Shown: positions 1 through 13,213 of the stretch, piece after piece
Layout: the number at the start of each line of letters is the position of its first letter
Position numbering within the stretch: position 1 is the first letter of the stretch
Source: Chrysomallon squamiferum
Taxonomy: Eukaryota > Mollusca > Gastropoda > Neomphalida > Peltospiridae
NCBI GenBank assembly: GCA_012295275.1
Contig: CM022676.1
Location: 18,688,689-18,733,688 of the forward strand
DNA: 45,000 bases
Reading direction: 5' to 3'
The notes under the pieces: model-generated
The model's input: the letters and a program-made list of their open reading frames with translations, nothing else
Told to the model about the DNA's origin: nothing
Database searches by the model: none
Made by a program: the position numbers and the translations under genes

Positions 1-905
1 ACAGAGAACAGACGAAGTGGGCTCCATAGAAAGGTGAGCAGCAGACATTTACTCACATTGTGCTCAGTATTCGATGATAACGTATCATGTTGTGTTAATA
101 GGTTTTTGTTTTTGTTTTTTCTTTTCTTTGTTTGCATTTATTTATTTGTTTATTTTATTTTATTTTATTTTATTTTATTTTATTTTATTTTATTTTATTT
201 TATTTTATTTTATTTTTTTATTTTAATTAATTTCTTTGTTTTTGTTGGTTGGTTGGTTTTGGAAAGTTAATGTTTCAGTAGATAATACTGAACTGAACTA
301 TTGTGATAATTGCTGGTGATAGTAATATTAGTGATAGTTGTATTGTAGTAGATAGTAATAGTAATGGTAGTAGCAGTATTAGTAGTAGTAGTAGTAATAG
401 TAATAGTAGTAGTGTACCAGTGCTAGAATGTCAATAGCAATAGTAATACATTAATAGTAAATAATATAGTAATATAGTAATAATAGCAATAATAATAAAC
501 TGCAGTAATAGTAAGTAGGTTATAGTAATAACAAAGTAGTAGTACTATAATAGTAATAGCATAAGTTACAGTTGTGGTAGTAATTAGTTGCAGTAGTAGT
601 TGCAGTACTGGTAGAAGTAGTAGTTGTTGTGGCTTGTAGTAGTAGTAGTTAATAGTAATAGGTAGCAGTAATAGTAGTTGTAGCAGCAGTAGTAGTTTTA
701 CTATTAGTAATGGTTGTTGTTGTTGATACTACAGTGTTGTTTTATTGACAGGTTTGAACCTGCGTACAATGGACAGTACCCACTGAGCAGTTTTAGAACG
801 GGAGAATATTCAGACTCACGTCCCGCCTCCCACCTCCAGACTTTACCAGCAAACTGGCGACAAACGTCTAGAACGGGAAAACAGAGGCAGTTTAAACAAT
901 GTTAG
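1..905 (+). CDS. 3' end of an unidentified protein-coding gene (partial, two exons visible)
   Basis: The product is not recognised. Two exons are inferred. The first runs from the window edge to 33 and ends AAG|GTGAGC. The second is 752-905, preceded by the acceptor ttttattgacag and ended by TAG at 903-905. The upstream exon leaves two bases (AG) and the downstream exon supplies one (G), so the frame stays open across the junction; this phase match is the main support. The visible tail is about 61 residues, polar, with many Ser, Thr, Arg and Gln (it includes the segment FEPAYNGQYPLSSFRTG). It has no membrane segment and could be a cytoplasmic or disordered C-terminus. The rest of the gene lies to the left of the window. 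A chance open frame cannot be excluded. Confidence 0.45.
143..217 (+). repeat. (TTTTA)n microsatellite
   Basis: Pure five-base repeat inside the single intron (34-751) of the left-edge gene. Confidence 0.9.
305..712 (+). repeat. Degenerate (AGT)n tract
   Basis: About 400 bases dominated by imperfect TAG/AGT triplets with AAT and TTG variants. It fills the rest of the intron up to the acceptor of the exon at 752. Confidence 0.75.
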
Positions 906-1548
906 GATGTTTGTAACATTTGTGTTCAGTGAGTTCTACTGACGTTCAAAGAGACCAAGTTTTTGTTTTTTTGTTTTTTAAAATCTTGTGGTTGTGCCAT
1001 TTCTTGCTGGATCTGAGCCTTATATTCATATAAAAAGTCATTACAGACTGAGTATTCAGAAAACATCATTAAAGACTTAATAGTAGGAAACATCACAGAC
1101 TGATTATGAAAAACATCATCAGAAATTGAGCTAAAAATGTTTTTTTAATCATCTGGAAATGATCTGTACACACTGCAGTGTCATCATAGACTGAGTAGAA
1201 AAAGTCATCTCAGACTGTTTGTTAAAAAACATGTTGTACTGTATATCTGAAAACATTATGAGTGACTTGTGTAAAAGTCATAAGAAACTGAGTGCTGCAA
1301 TAATCCTCACAAAACTAGACAAAGTCATCACTGACTGAGTTAAAATATTAATAATAATAATAATATTAAAATATAAACATTGGTGGAAGACAAGAATGAA
1401 GAAAACTGCTTCACAATAGAAATTTGTGTGAGAGAAAAAGTCAAATCTGAATGAGTAGGAAAAAAAAAAAAAAAAAAAAAGGAAAAGAATTTTCTATGAA
1501 TAACTCTGAGATTTTTATAAAGAAAATCTTTCCTGAAATTTCTTCCAC

Positions 1549-1632
1549 AAATAAAGGAGCAATAATACTAGAATTGTTTTTCTGTTCTGGATGTGAAATA
1601 TCAAATATAGAAAACAGCTAAGTATAAATAAA
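1549..1632 (+). terminator. Candidate poly(A) signals of the left-edge gene
   Basis: AATAAA hexamers occur at about 1549 and at 1627-1632, 0.65-0.7 kb after the stop codon at 903-905, in otherwise featureless AT-rich DNA. Such hexamers are frequent by chance in this sequence, so the assignment is weak. Confidence 0.3.
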
Positions 1633-2021
1633 GTGTCTACATGGTGTAAAACTCTGTGTGTTCTTAGTCATCAAACAGAAACTGAAACCAGAGAACAAAA
1701 CACCTGAAATGTGATTTGTTACTAAAACTATACGTCATTCGTTGATGCAGGCAGAACATCAGTGAATCTCAACATGTGTGTGTCTGTTGTATTCCATTAT
1801 GCAGATTTCAATTTACATCAGTCCTTATCTGTCAGTGAAAATAGGAATTCATCACATCCTGTGTATCAGTGTTACATGTCACCATCCTACACCCTCAACA
1901 AGATATCACACCCTGAGTGAAACATGGATTCATCTGTGAGTGAAGAGAGCTGTCTGAACCAGTTCAGTGTTTTAACAAAACATGATGTTAATTACAGTTC
2001 ACTGGTCTTCAGTGCTTCACA

Positions 2022-2245
2022 AACAGAGAATGGAAGTAGTTCAGTACTTCACACACAGAGAATGGAAGTAGTTCAGTACTTCACACAGAGAATGGAAGTA
2101 GTTCAGTGCTTCACACACAGAGGATGGAAGCAGTCCACTACTTCACACAGAGAATGGAAGTAGTTCAGTACTTCACACACAGAATGGAAGTAGTTCAGTA
2201 CTTCACACAGAGAGGATGGAAGTAGTTCAGTACTTCATACAGAGA
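2022..2245 (+). repeat. ~30-bp minisatellite (GGAAGTAGTTCAGTACTTCA core)
   Basis: About eight imperfect copies of a unit with the core GGAAGTAGTTCAGTACTTCA followed by CACA(CA)GAGAAT. Copies vary by 2-bp CA insertions. The short open frame through it is a by-product of the repeat. Confidence 0.85.
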
Positions 2246-2878
2246 ACTGAAGTAGTGATAAAAAAAAACTATTGGGTGTACAGCTGTAATTCAAGAAAGG
2301 ATAAAGAAAAATTTGTTATCAGTGAGATAACTAAAATATTATTCTGCCATATTTATACTGGATATAGAAACAAAAACAAAAGATTTACTGAAGGGTGAGT
2401 TGTGTATGTGTGTATGTTTGTGTTTCTATATGCATGTGTGTATATATCCACACATACACATACACACACACAAACACACACAGAATACACATATAAAATA
2501 TGTTGTTTGAGAAGGATAAACTGATGAATGTGACATATTTTTGTTGTTTATTACACCATGTTCTACATGTGACTGATAGCAATGAGATATTTTCTTGTAT
2601 TTAACAGTTGTATACGTCATATAAAAAACTGTACAGAAGCAATAACAGTTACGTTACTCTGTGTTTGTGATGTTTTGTAACTGTTACAAGATAATGTTAC
2701 ACTGATCTGAGAGTGATGTTTTGTAACTGTTACAAGATAATGTCACACTGATCTGAATGTGATGTTTTGTAACTGAAAACGTGCCAATTAAATTTTGTAT
2801 TTATTTCTTTTCATTTTCTTTTTTCTTTCTTTCTTTAAGAAAATAATTATGTTTAATACTGTTATTTAATTATTGTTG

Positions 2879-2924
<46 letters not shown>

Positions 2925-3636
2925 CAATTTAATGTAATCCTCATTATCATATTCCCTTCATCATTTTATATTTGCTTTAGAGTAATCTCCTCTTGAATTC
3001 AAATAACATACAATGTTTAGTCTCATAGCTGACAGTTTTTTTCATACCCTCGAACAGTAAAAGTTGAATCCAGCAGAAAAATTGTGACTGAATTAAACTA
3101 TGTTTCAGGAACATCAATAAAGAGTAAACATATTTTATAAACATCAGGAATTTTCTTATATCCAGAAACATGAGGCAGGCATATTCATTTATTTCATTGG
3201 TTTTTATTTTTTTATTTTTTTTTTTTTTAAAACCCTGAGTGTAATAGATTTGTTCTCATTGTTCCCACAAGTGACAGTAAATTGTTTTTTTTTTTTAAAT
3301 TTATTTCATTTTGTTACTATTTTTGTTAATAAGAAATTCATGAATTAGTATCTATCTGTCTATACATGAAATAAAGATGAAAAATTCTGATCTGTACAAA
3401 CTTAATTTAATGCAACATTACATTCATTCTTTAAATTTTTGTTCAATTATTTATTTTTATTTTGCTTTGTACAACTGTCTATTCACTCAGATGAAGCCAG
3501 GATTTAGACTAAGTTGAACAGACAACTGTTTGCATCTCAGTTTTATGACTAAAAGTTTTCTATGAGCAAAGTTACGATCTTGATACAGTCACACCATCGT
3601 AATTACTTGTCTAAATCTGGCCATCTCTTTTAATTT

Positions 3637-3803
3637 GATTATGAGTTATCTGCTCTTGATTTTGAGTTATCTGCTCTTTTGCTTTGAGTTATCTGTGCTT
3701 GGTTTTGAGTTATTTGCAGTTGATTATGATTTGTGTGTGCTTGACTATGAGTTATCTGCTCTTGATTATGAGTTATCTGCTCTTGATTATGAGTTATCTG
3801 CTC
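3637..3803 (+). repeat. ~21-bp minisatellite containing TTATCT
   Basis: About eight copies of a unit like GATTATGAGTTATCTGCTCT. Most copies include TTATCT, the complement of a GATA-factor site (AGATAA). The surrounding 2.3-5.8 kb contains only microsatellites and AT-rich unique sequence, with no supportable gene. Confidence 0.8.
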
Positions 3804-4107
3804 TTCATGATGACATTAAGTCACTGATTTAAGAAACAGGATCTCACTGTCACTGAAGTAAACTGTCATAAAATCATTAGAAGTTTCCATGCTGTGACAT
3901 CAGGAACTTCATGAAGTAGACACATTTTTTTTATTTTCAAAAGTAAAATGTCAGATGTTGCCAAGATATCATGTTGTCATCATGTTCGTCCATTCTGTGC
4001 TGTTTGAAACATGTCACATCATGATGCCAGCATAACTAGACATGTTTTAAATGTCACATCTGTTTTTGTTATCTCAAAACTGCATGGCAACATCAGTGTT
4101 TTTATTG

Positions 4108-4244
<137 letters not shown>

Positions 4245-4876
4245 AATCAGTTTATTTTTATACATTTTATATACTTATTTTTTAGGCATAAAATGGGGAA
4301 AAACCATTTTTCTAAATTTATTTATTTTGTGGGATTTTTTTTGTAACTTTCATCTTTGAAATATTTAAAATCTTGCCTTCATTTGAGTTCTTTTCATAAA
4401 TAATAAATAGCATTTCTAACACTAGTAAAAAAAATAATACAACATAAAAATAAAATAAAAACAAAATACTGCTAAAAAGCACTTAAACAACATCTTCATC
4501 GAGGGATTTCTGTTTATTTATTTATTTATTTATTTTTATTATTACTGTTTTAATTATGTTTTTTACCTGCATGTTAAATTATCCTGTACAAAGGTGTATA
4601 GTTTTCTTCTGTAAGAAATGAAATTTAATTTAAGAAGGTTAGTACGACTCAGTTTGTTGTGTGGGGTCACGTGACTGGGCGTGGTATCTGTAGACTGGTT
4701 CCAGTGGTGTGTTTGTGATAGACTGTTCATTTAACTGACTGGGTTCACTCTGGTCACATGCACCTTTTTAATTTTTTAAATTTTATTTATTTATTTATTT
4801 ATTTTTTATTCATTTATTAGGTTTTCTTTTTTTCTTCCATTTATTACTATCTTTTTCTGGTAAAAATATAGATATC

Positions 4877-4920
<44 letters not shown>

Positions 4921-5018
4921 ATGAATTGATATCTAAAATTCCAAATCTTTTGTCTGTTTTCATTATGTTTATTTGATTGCTTTTGTTTTTGTTTTCAGAA
5001 GCATACATATTATTATTA

Positions 5019-5062
<44 letters not shown>

Positions 5063-5843
5063 GTTATTATTAATTATTGTTAGTATTTTTATTTCTCAGT
5101 CTTTGTGTAAAAGATCACTGCCAGATCATTGTCTGTGTCAGATTTAAAGTGTTCAGTGATTGAATCTCATATTTTCTAACTTTGCAACAAACATTCAGTC
5201 TAGTCACTTTTACACAATTAGTTGCCAAGGAAATGATTTTCATTCGTACAGTATGGAAACTTGATATTCTGAGATATCCATTGAATTAATGGTTTTACCG
5301 TTTTATTTATGTGGTAATTTAACATTAATATATGAATGTTTGTTAAATTTTTATGTTAATGGGAATTTTGAAGCATTTACAAATATTTCTTTAACAGATT
5401 TTAACAATATATGTATGCTATATTTTAATTATCTTCTTAATAATAATAATAAAAATAATAAAAATAATAATAATAATAATAATATATGTATATACTATAT
5501 ATATATATACATATTTTTTTTTTTTTTTGTCTATAGATGATAAAATACAAATCACTGAGTTTGAGAAATAATTAAATTCAAATGGCTAATTATTTTAATC
5601 TACAATTTATTTATTTATTTATTCAGTTTTATTTTATTTTGTTAATATTCTTTTTTTCATTTGCTTGCTTTTATTTATTTTTTATTTTTTCTTTCCAAAT
5701 GTACATGTTTCATGATGCTTATTTCCTTGGATTATTTAAATTTAATATTTTATGTTGATGTGTTCACCAGTACACGTGTGTAGATACTTCTGTGTTCGTC
5801 CATTCATCCCTGTGTCTGTTACGAGGGAGATTTCTGTCTCCAT

Positions 5844-6950
5844 GGTACAGTGTAAACATGGTACAGTGTAAACATGATACAGTGTAAACATGGTACAGTG
5901 TAAACATGGTACAGTGTAAACATGATACAATGTAAACATGGTACAGTGTAAACATGGTACAGTGTAAACATGATACAATGTAAACATGGTACAATGTAAA
6001 CATGGTACAGTGTAAACATGGTACAGTGTAAACATGATACAATGTAAACATGATACAATGTAAACATGGTACAGTGTAAACATGGTACAGTGTAAACATG
6101 ATACAATGTAAACATGATACAGTGTAAACATGATACAGTCTAAACATGATACAGTGTAAACATGGTACAGTGTAAACATGGTACAGTGTAAACATGATAC
6201 AATGTAAACATGGTACAGTGTAAACATGGTACAGTGTAAACATGGTACAGTGTAAACATGGTACAATGTAAACATGATACAGTGTAAACATGGTACAGTG
6301 TAAACATGGTACAATGTAAACATGATACAATGTAAACATGATACAGTGTAAACATGATACAGTATAAACATGGTACAGTGTAAACATGGTACAGTGTAAA
6401 CATGGTACAGTGTAAACATGATACAGTGTAAACATGATACAATGTAAACATGGTACAGTGTAAACATGGTACAGTGTAAACATGATACAATGTAAACATG
6501 ATACAGTGTAAACATGATACAGTGTAAACATGGTACAGTGTAAACATGGTACAATGTAAACATGATACAATGTAAACATGGTACAATGTAAACATGGTAC
6601 AGTGTAAACATGGTACAATGTAAACATGATACAATGTAAACATGGTACAGTGTAAACATGGTACAGTGTAAACATGGTACAATGTAAACATGGTACAGTG
6701 TAAACATGATACAGTGTAAACATGGTACAATGTAAACATGGTACAGTGTAAACATGGTACAGTGTAAACATGGTACAATGTAAACATGGTACAGTGTAAA
6801 CATGGTACAGTGTAAACATGATACAGTATAAACATGATACAGTGTAAACATGATACAGTGTAAACATGGTACAGTGTAAACAGCAGACTGAATTTATTTT
6901 TTTTAAACATTGTAAACATGATACAGTGTAAACATGGTACAGTGTAAACA
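5844..6950 (+). repeat. 1.1-kb array of a 16-bp unit with forkhead-like sites
   Basis: About 65 tandem copies of TGTAAACATGGTACAG. Almost all variation is at two positions (G/A in GGTAC versus GATAC, and CAGT versus CAAT), in all four combinations. The bottom strand is open in all three frames because the 16-bp unit lacks stops, giving spurious Met/His/Tyr/Cys-rich frames of up to 369 residues; these are not treated as genes. Every unit contains TGTAAACA, a consensus forkhead (FOX) binding sequence. The array ends in a duplicated segment (about 6875-6905 and 6938-6970). Confidence 0.95.
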
Positions 6951-8299
6951 GCAGACTGAATTTATTTTTTTAAAACTTGAATTAATTGTTAAAATGAACA
7001 GAAACAGGTTTTCAGTGTGTAACTTTTTACCTTGTGTGTATACTTAATGTGAGATAATATATTTTCAAAAGTGATGGTAAAAAATGAATAAATAAATAAA
7101 TTATTCTTTTTTTTTCACTTTCATTCAAAAATTTAGCAACAAGATATTTTTTTGTTATTATTTATTTTTAAAAAATAATTGTATTCTCTATAGAAATTAA
7201 ATTTGTTAAAACAGATTATTTTATTTATTTATTTATTTAATTATTTATTTAACTGTTTGTTTATCTACTTATCTTTATTTTAAAAACTTTCTGCTGATAA
7301 CTATATTAATTTTATATCACACTAAGTTGGAAACAGATAGAAACAAAAATTGTAGAAAATTTAAAAACAAAGAAAATTAAATTTGTTGTTTACTTACTCC
7401 AGTGCTCTGTAAATTGTTATGTAAAATAAGTTTGTATAGAAATCTCGTTGTGTACAAATCTAAACTATTTATAATGTAGGTAAAGATAGTAGTATTTACT
7501 GTTGTGTGTTTGTCAACTGAGTGTGTCTGTCACAGAGAATATATCAGTTTAGAAAGTAGCACGTATTTCTTCAGATACTGTTTTCTATTTTACTACATCT
7601 CTTTCTGCTACAGTAAATATTTTTAAAAACTTCTTTATGTCAAATGACGTTTATTGTTCCAATAGAAACATTTGTAAAGATAATAGTATAATAATTATGT
7701 GGGTAACTTTTTTGTTGTTGGTTTTAAGTTTTAATTTATTTATTTATTTATTTATTTACAAACCTATCTCAAGATAAATATTTCTAAAAAGAAAAAATGG
7801 TTTGACATTTTGCTAAAATTTTCATATTTTAATATTTAAACCATTGCTTTTTTAAATTTTTATTATTATTATTATTAATAAAAATGATGTACGATTGTAT
7901 ACATACTTTATTCTCTCTACAGATTTCAGTGATATAAAAATCAAAATAGTTTTGATTACATTTTCGGTGCATTAATTAGAAAAAAAAACAAATGTTTTAT
8001 CATGTTTCATTGTAAATAAAAATCATTGTCAGATTTTTACTTCAAGTATGGATCATCAGTTTTTTTAAGTGCCATAGTGTTTTGTTATTTTAATCTTGTC
8101 TTCATTTCAATGTCACCTTTTCTACGTGAATCACGTCACTCTTATTTTAACCCTTTATCTGCCATTTTTATTTTTATTTTTTCGGGAAGCAATCATGTGC
8201 ACATTCATTCATAAGCAGCCATGTGCAATCAATAAAACATAAAATTTATCAGTTTTCTTGTTTTGTACTATTTCAGTTTTATGTGTGTTTGTTGTTTGT

Positions 8300-8339
<40 letters not shown>

Positions 8340-8345
8340 TACGTG
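8300..8345 (+). repeat. (TG)n microsatellite
   Basis: Alternating TG tract; a second (TG)n lies at 8728-8758. Both lie close to the SINE-like element at 8410-8605. Confidence 0.9.
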
Positions 8346-8409
8346 TCTGTGTTTGTGTGTGTATGAATATATATGTACTTTTATGTATATAGTTTTAGGA
8401 TTTTGAATA

Positions 8410-8605
8410 TTCTCTGTCTTATGTACGTCTGAATAGACTGCACATAGACAACATTCGGGAACACACTGGCGCAGGAGGACAAAGAACAATCACAACCACA
8501 CAAAACCCGTCAGATGCCACTGACAAGACTTGAACCTATGACACCCATTTGCCCACTCTCTGAAGGCAGACAAAAACAAGTTGCTCAATAACTGAGGGTA
8601 ACTGT
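8410..8605 (-). mobile_element. tRNA-derived SINE-like element
   Basis: Read on the bottom strand, the segment has a tRNA-like head. CTCAGTTATTGAGCA (complement of about 8582-8596) resembles a D-arm/A-box with CTCA/TGAG stem potential, and GGTTCAAGTC (complement of 8527-8536) matches an RNA polymerase III B-box. An unrelated, GC-richer body follows towards 8410. This head-plus-body layout is typical of tRNA-derived SINEs. The acceptor stem, tail and target-site duplications were not resolved, so the ends are approximate and no named family is assigned. Confidence 0.45.
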
Positions 8606-8723
8606 CATTTTCCATGAAACACAGTTTTTTGTGTGCATCAGTTCTTTTGTTAGAAACCTTGTTTTGGAAACCTGAATTTCAAGATGTGAATATTCCATTT
8701 AAATTTCATGTGTTGTTTGCTTC

Positions 8724-8762
<39 letters not shown>

Positions 8763-8869
8763 CTGACAGGAGCTATTGGTGGAATGGGATACAGACTGAC
8801 AGTTGAAAGTTGAATACACAAGTCTTGTCACTAGTAACTCTGTGAAATACTTTGACCACTTCATTGTGT

Positions 8870-9300
8870 AATATTCACCGTGTAATATTCACCGTGTAAT
8901 ATTCCCTGAGTAATATTCACCATGTAATATTCACTGTGTAATATTCACTGTGTAATATTCAGTGTGTAATATTCAGTGTAATATTCACCATATAATATTC
9001 ACTGTGTAATATTCACCATGTAATATTCCGTGTAATATTCACCATGTAATATTCACTGTGTAATATTCACCATGTAATATTCACTGTGTAATATTCACTG
9101 TTTAATATTCGCTGTTGTCTCATTTCACTGTGTAATATTCACCATGTAATATTCACTGTGTAATATTCACTGTTTAATATTCATTGTTGTCTCATTTCAC
9201 TGTGTAATATTCACTGTGTAATATTCCCTGTGTAATATTCCCTGTTTAATATTCAGTTTAATATTCCCTGTTTAATATTCGCTGTTGTCTCATTTCACTG
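8870..9300 (+). repeat. ~14-bp minisatellite (TAATATTCACTGTG)
   Basis: About 28 copies of a unit alternating between TAATATTCACTGTG and TAATATTCACCATG, interrupted three times by a GCTGTTGTCTCATTTCACTG-type segment that gives a longer higher-order period. Confidence 0.9.
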
Positions 9301-9540
9301 CAGCATGGCTAAAACAATAAAACTCTTTGAAGAAAGGAAAAACTATTTTTCACTAACAATGCACTCAGTACATTTTACACAACAGTTACATCAGTAACAC
9401 ATAAGATGGATTACCATGTTACACAAGATGGGTTACCATGTTACAGATTTCACAGCTGAGTTTTTTGATTAGGAGAGGATTTCTACACAACAAAACCACA
9501 ACAGACATCAACATGTGAAACCAGGCTTGAGTGGACTTGG

Positions 9541-9615
9541 GGACTGAACAAACAAACTGAACAAACAAACTGAACAAACAAAATGAACAAACAAACTGAA
9601 CAAACAAACTGAACG
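9541..9615 (+). repeat. 12-bp repeat (AACAAACAAACTG-like)
   Basis: Five to six copies of a CTGAACAAACAAA unit. It lies in the region without genes 3' of MRPL37; 9616-9900 is AT-rich with nothing recognisable. Confidence 0.85.
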
Positions 9616-9909
9616 CAGTGATTACAACACAAACAATCTTTTTTATGCTGTGACTTTCTCGGTTTCACAGTGTATGGGTATTATACATCTCAAGAACAAA
9701 AATTAAATATTTTTAGTAATTATATTTTTTTTTTTACTATTAGTTTCATATTTTTACAAAAATGTGAGCATCTCGGTTCATTCACAAAGTTTTAACATTT
9801 TTAACATTTTTAACTTGATAATTTGTCTGTTAACCCTCACCACTCTTTCTTTTTATACGTTTTAAAATACCTTTTTCATCTTCTGTTCTTTTTTTTCTTT
9901 CTTCAACTG

Positions 9910-9915
9910 TTTATT
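9910..9915 (-). terminator. MRPL37: Candidate MRPL37 poly(A) signal
   Basis: TTTATT on the top strand reads AATAAA on the coding strand, about 125 bases past the MRPL37 stop codon. It is well placed, but the hexamer is common in this AT-rich DNA. Confidence 0.45.
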
Positions 9916-10040
9916 TTTCTTATTCCATTTTATCACACACACATTTCTGTAAGAGAAAAATCATCATTTCACTCACAAGATTAGTACTGGGAGACTGCTG
10001 ACTAACACAGCACTACTGTGACAACATCGTCATCAACTCA

Positions 10041-10367
10041 TCAAGATGTGATTCCTCTCGCGCCGTTCACGCAGACGGCCAGGAACTTCTGGAAAGGTTT
10101 TGGGTCGTAGCTGTCAAGTCTCGTCCTCTCAAACTCCGGTCCCAGCCAGGGCTGTGGTAGCTGCTTCTCAAACATCGTGTTGTCCGGGTCCACCCACGCG
10201 ATGTTCTTGATGCCGTCGTCGGTGGTGAAGTTGAGGGTGTTCAGCTGGAAGAAGATGAAGTTCAGCGTTGTTTCGTCGACGTCCACGCACTGCACGGTTA
10301 TCGGCTCTGGAAGTTTCTGTAGCTTGTCCTGAACAACACAAACATCACATTTATTATACACACATAT

Positions 10368-10408
<41 letters not shown>

Positions 10409-10504
10409 GAACAACACACAAACATCACATTTACATATATACATACATACAGATACAGAGAGAGAGAGAGAGACTGAGAGAGATAGAGAGATAGACAGAG
10501 AGAC

Positions 10505-10535
<31 letters not shown>

Positions 10536-12955
10536 GAGAGAGAGAATATGAACAACACAAACATCACATTATATATATATATATATAGATAGATACAGAG
10601 AGAGAGAGAGAATATGAACAACACAAACATCACATTATATATATATATATATAGATAGATAGATAGACTGAGAGAGAGAGAGATAGATATGAACAACAGA
10701 GAAATATGAACAACAACACAAACATTACATTATATTTACATATACACACACTGAAAATGGATATATGATTTTGTGTTATCTAGTTTTACAAATATTTCAA
10801 TTAACTCCATTACATTTTACCTTTAATTAAAGCTTGTTTCAACTAAAGGCTTTCAAACACTAAATATCTAAATATAACAAATCTTTGATGTATAAACATG
10901 GTTCCTACAGCTTAAACTGCAGAGCAAATCTGAGGACATCTTCAGAACTCTGCACAACTGTTTAACACAGAACCAATAAATATGTGTCAAACAGTGGAAA
11001 ATACAAATGTTATTTCTTTAATGACCCCACAAAATAATGTTACTAATTATAAAAACTATTGACACATAATACTACTACTATTACTATTATAATATTGCTA
11101 CTATGTACAAAAAAAATAAAAAAAAAACATTATTTCATGAAGTATGTCTTAAAACTCATCTCCATTTTTTACATCAAATTATTCTGGACTTCATTAACAC
11201 ACAAATGTTTGGTTCATGTGACAGGAAGAGAGGGAGAGGATAAATATGTCAAAACCATCATAGAACAAACACACACACAGACAGACATCTAATAAGTTGA
11301 AAACAAGCTATGTTTGAGGATATAAATGCTGCATGCACAGACAGGAATCTACAAATCTTTTGTAACACTTTACAAAACAACAAAGTGTGTAGCACCATGC
11401 ATCACCAAGGACTAACAACACACAGAAATCTACATAACCATTTATAAAAACACAAAACAAAAAATAAAATAAACCATGTGAAAATAAACAAGGAACAGAT
11501 ATCAACACAAGACACAACAACACAAAGACACAACTAACAACACAACTAACAACACACAGAAATCTACATAACCATTTCAAAAAACACACACAAAAAATAA
11601 ACCATGTGAAAATAAACAAGGAACAGATATCAAGACAAGACACAACACAAAGACACAACTAACAACACAGAGACATAACTAACAACACAACACAACTAAC
11701 ACAGAGACATAACTAACAACACAACACACAACACACAGACACAACTAACAACTAAGAAACATAAACAACAAACACACAGACACAACTAACACAACACAGA
11801 GACACATAACAGACAACACAAAGACACATCTGTAACAACACACATGCGAGACAAGGCAAAACAGAACACAACTAACTGATAGCTCTTCCAGTGGTTGTTG
11901 TTGCTGATGAACAACCGTGTCTTGCGGAACAGCGTGGCTGTAGTCTTTGACAAACCCTGAACATTTGTAAATAAATAAATAAATAAAAAATAAATAATTA
12001 TACATTAATAACAATCTGTGTGTATGTGTGTGCACACATTTGCAAATAGAAATAATAAACACAGAAACAAACACAGACACACATGTATAAACACACAGGC
12101 ATACACTTCCATATGGTTGTTACAAATATAAATACACACATACACACACACACATACAGACATACACAATCATATAGCTACATAAAGAAATATCTTACAC
12201 ACACACACACAAACCCTGAACATTTGTAAATACATAAATACAAAATAAATAAATAATTAAACATACACACACAAACACACATACAGACATACACACACAG
12301 ACACAAATACATAGACACACAGAAACAAATAGAAATAATAAACAAACATAAAACATGCACACACACTAAAAAACAATACATACATCTAACATTTTTTGTT
12401 ATTTCTTTCCTATCTTAGGACACTACTACAGTTAAACAAAAAAAATCAACAAAAACAAACAGGCTATATATAGATATAGACACACACAATCTATATATAG
12501 ATACATAAACACACACACACACACACACACATATATAGATATAGACACACACATACAATCTATATATGATTATACATAAACAAATATAAATACAGGCTAT
12601 ATATAGATATAGACACACACACACACACACACTGTGTATTTGACAAGTTAATTTCTACCTGTCTGGTTCTGGAGACTGTAGCAGTGTTCTTTCTGCAGGT
12701 CTATGGTGGGGGAGATGGGGTAAATACTCTCCACAGGCTTTGTCGCAGTCATATCCACCTCCTCCTCATCCGCAAACGGAGGGAGAGGCCTGTTTGAGGT
12801 TAACAGCCATTCACTCAATCCCTGAATGTTGATCAGCTTGTCTGAAAACAACACAAACATAAAATAATAATAATAATAATAACAAAAAATAACAAAAAAC
12901 AAAAAATAATAATAATAATAATAAAATAATAATAATAAAAAAAAACAATAATAAT

Positions 12956-13033
<78 letters not shown>

Positions 13034-13043
13034 AATAATAATT

Positions 13044-13077
<34 letters not shown>

Positions 13078-13180
13078 TAACAACAACAACAATAATAATA
13101 ATAATAATTTAATAAAATAATAATAATAATAATAAAAATAGTAATAAGAATAGTAATAATAATGATAAAAATAATAATAA

Positions 13181-13213
<33 letters not shown>

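Noticed and set aside
752-770. GGTTTGAACC-like B-box at the left-edge exon
   Set aside because: No tRNA fold or A-box around it; it is part of the coding exon.
5742-6919. Open frames of up to 369 residues on the bottom strand
   Set aside because: They follow directly from a stop-free 16-bp repeat that is open in all three frames; no splice, signal or domain evidence.
8026-8214. 62-residue top-strand frame
   Set aside because: AT-driven Phe/Ser/Ile composition with no domain or splice support.
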